NCBI GenBank assembly: GCA_003506895.1
Contig: DNXO01000138.1
Span: 7,801 to 24,642, forward strand
Direction of reading: 5' to 3'
From: Acetobacteraceae bacterium
Lineage (GTDB): Bacteria > Pseudomonadota > Alphaproteobacteria > Acetobacterales > Acetobacteraceae
Length of the DNA: 16,842 nucleotides
In this document: piece by piece, positions 14,307-16,842 of the stretch
How positions within the stretch are numbered: position 1 is the first letter of the stretch
Layout: each line of letters starts with the position of its first letter
Notes under the pieces: model-generated
Databases searched by the model: none
What the model saw: only the letters and a program-made list of their open reading frames with translations
Told to the model about the DNA's origin: nothing
Made by a program: the position numbers and the translations under genes

Positions 14307-14327
14307 CCGCCCGCCCATGGCGGGCGG
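14307..14327. terminator. Hairpin between convergent gpt and manC
   Basis: CCGCCCGCC and GGCGGGCGG form a perfect 9-bp stem with a CAT loop in the 42-base convergent gap, directly abutting the manC stop codon. Neither side carries a real T-run, so it may be a bidirectional but imperfect terminator. Confidence 0.55.
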
Positions 14328-15752
14328 TTAGGCCCGCCCGTAGGTGTCTTCCAGTCGAACGATATCATCCTCCCCAAGGTACGCGCCGGATTGAACCTCG
14401 ATCAGGGTCAAGGGAATCCGGCCGGGGTTTTCCAGCCGGTGAACGCAGCCCAACGGCAAATAGACACTCTCGTTCTCGCGCACGACCAGCGTTTCGGAGT
14501 CTCGCGTTACCTTCGCGGTCCCGTTCACCACCACCCAATGCTCGGCCCGGTGGAAATGGCTTTGCAGCGATAACTGCCGACCCGGCGTGACGACGATCCG
14601 TTTGACCTGGAACCGGTCGCCCTGGATCAGGCTCTCATAATAACCCCAAGGCCGATAAGTGCGATTGTGGGAAACCGCCTCAGATCGGCCCGCCGCCTTT
14701 AGGCGCTCGACGATTTTCTTGACGTCCTGTGCCTGTCCCCGGTGCATTGCCAAAACAGCATCCGCCGTGACCACGATCACCGCGTCCTTCAAACCGACGA
14801 CCGCGGCCAGCATACCGTCGCTTCGGACGTAGCAATTTTCCGCGCCCTCCAGCACCACATCACCCAGCGCCACATTGCCCGCGGCATCTTTGGTGCCGAG
14901 GTCCCAAAGCGCGCTCCAACTCCCGACGTCCGACCAGCCCAGGTCCGCCGGCACGACCGCTGCCCGGTCGGACCGCTCCGCCACCGCGTAATCGATGCTA
15001 ATTGACGGGCAGGCCGTGAACGCGTCCACATCCAGCCGGATAAAGTCCAGATCGGCTTTGCGTTCCGCGACGGCCCTTCGGACGGGCGGCAGAACATCCG
15101 GGGCGTGACGCTCCAATTCCTCCAACAACGTCCGCGCCGTAAAAACGAACATGCCGGAGTTCCACAAATGGCGGCCATCGGCCACAAAGCGGGCAGCGGT
15201 TTCCGGGTCCGGCTTTTCCAGGAAGCGGGCAACGGAATAAACGCCACCCGCTCCCGCCAGCGGCGCACCGATCTCGATGTAACCATAACCCGTCTCGGGC
15301 GCGGTCGGCTTCATTCCGAATGTCACGACCTGCCCGGCCCGAGCGGCCGCGGCCGCGGCGATAAGCGCGGCGTGGAGGGCCTGGTTGTCGGTGATCGAGG
15401 CATCGGCCGCCATCATCCAAAGCACTGCGTCGGGGTCTTCCTCGGCGACCAGCACGGCGGCGGCGGCGATCGCCGGTGCGCTGTTACGGCCCACGGGCTC
15501 AAGAAGGATTCGCGCGTTCGAGATGCCCGCCGCCCGGAGTTGTTCCGCGATCAGGAAGCGATGCTCGTTGTTGCACACGACGATGGGCGCGGCGAACCCG
15601 GGGGCATTTGCCCGCAAGGCAGTTTCTTGCATCATCGTCCGCTCTGATACGAGCGGCCAAAGCTGCTTGGGGAAACTCTCCCGCGAAACCGGCCAAAGGC
15701 GGGTACCGGAGCCGCCGGACAGGATAACGGGGACGATACGGTTTTCGTTCAT
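14328..15752 (-). CDS. manC: Mannose-1-P guanylyltransferase / mannose-6-P isomerase (type II)
   Basis: A 474-residue bifunctional enzyme of the ManC/AlgA/XanB family, making GDP-mannose for exopolysaccharide or lipopolysaccharide. The N-terminal nucleotidyltransferase has LSGGSGTRLWPVSRESFPKQ at 11-30, EPVGRNSAPAI at 85-95, ARFLEKPDPETA at 175-186 and GWSDVGSW at 272-279. The C-terminal cupin isomerase has YRPWGYYE at 366-373 and the metal-binding LQSHFHRAEHW at 396-406 with H399, H401, E404 and H438. The length equals the family norm. The ATG at 15752 matches the family N-terminus; the frame stays open to about 16133, but that extension has no family resemblance. One oddity: the usual PADH loop reads AADA at 115-118, so the conserved Pro and His are absent. 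Confidence 0.94.
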   Translation of the reverse strand: MNENRIVPVILSGGSGTRLWPVSRESFPKQLWPLVSERTMMQETALRANAPGFAAPIVVCNNEHRFLIAEQLRAAGISNARILLEPVGRNSAPAIAAAAVLVAEEDPDAVLWMMAADASITDNQALHAALIAAAAAARAGQVVTFGMKPTAPETGYGYIEIGAPLAGAGGVYSVARFLEKPDPETAARFVADGRHLWNSGMFVFTARTLLEELERHAPDVLPPVRRAVAERKADLDFIRLDVDAFTACPSISIDYAVAERSDRAAVVPADLGWSDVGSWSALWDLGTKDAAGNVALGDVVLEGAENCYVRSDGMLAAVVGLKDAVIVVTADAVLAMHRGQAQDVKKIVERLKAAGRSEAVSHNRTYRPWGYYESLIQGDRFQVKRIVVTPGRQLSLQSHFHRAEHWVVVNGTAKVTRDSETLVVRENESVYLPLGCVHRLENPGRIPLTLIEVQSGAYLGEDDIVRLEDTYGRA

Positions 15753-16153
15753 TGGCCTGCATCCAAATACAGCGTCTTTGTGGCCCATCGCAGCCGTCGC
15801 TGCCAAGCTAGAACGATGCATGAAAGAGCGAGGAACGCTCAAAAGATGTGGGTGATATCGAATGGCGCGGTGCAACATCCAGACTGCCAATTCCGGATCG
15901 TGGCCGGTTTGCCCAAAATCGGTAGCGCAGCCTTCGAAATCCCCACCGGCTGGCTTAACACCCGGCCCGGGGCACGACTGGACGATTCCCGATGGCGCAG
16001 GAAGTTGCGGATGCCGTGTATTAACTAACGTGAAATTAATCCCGGATTTGCCGGATGCACGTGGTTCTGGCATACGCGCGAGACGGCGCCGCGCGAAAGA
16101 ATCGGTTGCCTGGCTTACGCCTGAACGAAACAATGAGGAGGGAAAAACCCTAA
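15753..16153. other. Divergent intergenic region, no gene seen
   Basis: These 401 bases separate the divergent manC and hppA genes and must hold both promoters, but I find no convincing -35/-10 pair on either strand. Visible structure is modest. A hairpin GAGCG-AGGAA-CGCTC lies at 15826-15840. A GC palindrome CCCGG-C-CCGGG lies at 15961-15971. An AT-rich patch at 16018-16040 is bounded by ATTAA and TTAAT. Short open frames here show no family resemblance. Confidence 0.6.
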
Positions 16154-16842
16154 ATGAGTGCGGCGCAATTGCTGATCATAGCCTGCGGCCTCGCAGCGCT
16201 GGTCTATGGTCTGATCACAAGCCGGCAGGTACTTGCCGCGGATGCCGGAACGGCCCGCATGCAGGAAATCTCGGCGGCCGTTCAAGAAGGCGCCCGCGCC
16301 TATCTGAACCGGCAATACACCACCATTGGCATCGTCGGCGTGGTCATCCTGGTCATTCTGGGTTTGGCTCTGGGAATTCACACCGCCATCGGCTTCTTCA
16401 TTGGCGCCGTGCTGTCGGCCGCTGCCGGATTTATCGGCATGAACGTGTCGGTTCGCGCCAACGTCCGTACCGCGCAGGCATCGCGTCGCGGCCTGGCCGC
16501 TGGCCTGGACGTCGCGTTCAAGGCGGGCGCCATCACCGGGATGCTGGTCGTAGGCCTGGGCCTGCTGGGCGTTGCCGGTTATTATTTCGTTCTTCGCGCC
16601 GGCTACAGCGGCCCGATCACCGACGACCAACTCCGCAAGGTGCTGGAAGCAATGGTCGCGCTGGGCTTCGGCGGATCGCTTATTTCCATCTTCGCCCGCC
16701 TCGGCGGCGGTATCTTCACCAAGGGTGCCGACGTGGGCGCGGACCTGGTGGGCAAGGTCGAAGCCGGCATCCCCGAGGATGACCCCCGCAACCCGGCCGT
16801 GATCGCCGACAACGTCGGTGACAACGTCGGCGACTGCGCCGG
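16154..16842 (+). CDS. hppA: Membrane-bound proton-pumping pyrophosphatase, 3' end missing
   Basis: The first 229 residues of a V-type (membrane) pyrophosphatase, which couples PPi hydrolysis to cation pumping across the cytoplasmic membrane. An N-terminal helix is followed by ISAAVQEGARAYLNRQY, further helices and the substrate-site block FTKGADVGADLVGKVEAG, EDDPRNPAVIADNVGDNVGD, where the window ends. Acidic residues of these blocks bind Mg-PPi in the family. Most of the roughly 700-residue protein, including the residue that separates K+-dependent from K+-independent enzymes, is outside the window. The ATG at 16154 has GAGGAGGG 11 bases upstream, a strong but slightly distant ribosome site. 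Confidence 0.95.
   Translation, partial: MSAAQLLIIACGLAALVYGLITSRQVLAADAGTARMQEISAAVQEGARAYLNRQYTTIGIVGVVILVILGLALGIHTAIGFFIGAVLSAAAGFIGMNVSVRANVRTAQASRRGLAAGLDVAFKAGAITGMLVVGLGLLGVAGYYFVLRAGYSGPITDDQLRKVLEAMVALGFGGSLISIFARLGGGIFTKGADVGADLVGKVEAGIPEDDPRNPAVIADNVGDNVGDCA

Noticed and set aside
15753..16133. In-frame N-terminal extension of ManC to about 601 residues
   Set aside because: The family starts at MNENRIVPVILSGG-type sequence (ATG 15752); the extra 127 residues have no family resemblance and lie in the divergent promoter region.
15862..16782. 306-residue plus-strand open frame
   Set aside because: It overlaps hppA in another frame; hppA has unmistakable family motifs and a ribosome site, while this frame is Arg/Gly-rich shadow sequence.
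1..16842. CRISPR array, insertion sequence, prophage or integrase next to the tRNA
   Set aside because: No repeat-spacer pattern, transposase, integrase or terminal inverted repeats were found anywhere in the window.

Overview
The window is GC-rich bacterial chromosome with tightly packed genes and short intergenic gaps. The closest gene families (rut pyrimidine-degradation proteins, a membrane pyrophosphatase next to a type II ManC, a HutG-like amidohydrolase) point to an alphaproteobacterium, probably Rhodospirillales/Acetobacteraceae-like. That placement is an inference from protein flavour, not a computed one. I see no insertion sequence, prophage or CRISPR array.

Left part (1-6000): the 3' nine-tenths of ychF on +, then a minus-strand set: a fused two-module ABC exporter (1176 aa), an isoleucine-tRNA-like gene with several violated invariant positions, and a secreted GH5 glycosidase whose 3' end overlaps the ychF 3' end.

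Middle part (6000-8600): a two-gene plus-strand operon of a biuret/triuret-hydrolase-like cysteine amidohydrolase and an NCS2/AzgA-like nucleobase permease, translationally coupled by an ATGA overlap and closed by a strong intrinsic terminator. Upstream lie two inverted repeats; one is centred on a TATAAA -10-like box, the other has the core of a RutR-type operator. Beyond the terminator is a 430-base gap with a run of 14 C, a 9-base tandem repeat and what looks like a decayed minus-strand coding sequence.

Right-middle part (8975-13773): a six-gene minus-strand cluster, read N-formylglutamate-amidohydrolase-like - crotonase (isomerase type) - rutA - rutB - rutC - rutD. RutA opens the uracil ring, RutB hydrolyses the ureido product, and RutC and RutD take the aminoacrylate to malonic semialdehyde. 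rutE, rutF and a classic rutG are not in the window. The amidohydrolase/permease operon converges on this cluster, and a xanthine-guanine phosphoribosyltransferase gene diverges from its head, so about 8 kb is devoted to nucleobase salvage, nucleobase breakdown and nitrogen recovery from small amides.

Right end (14300-16842): manC (GDP-mannose supply for exopolysaccharide or LPS) converges on gpt over a 9-bp hairpin. A 400-base gap then separates manC from the divergent hppA gene for a proton-pumping membrane pyrophosphatase, cut by the window edge.
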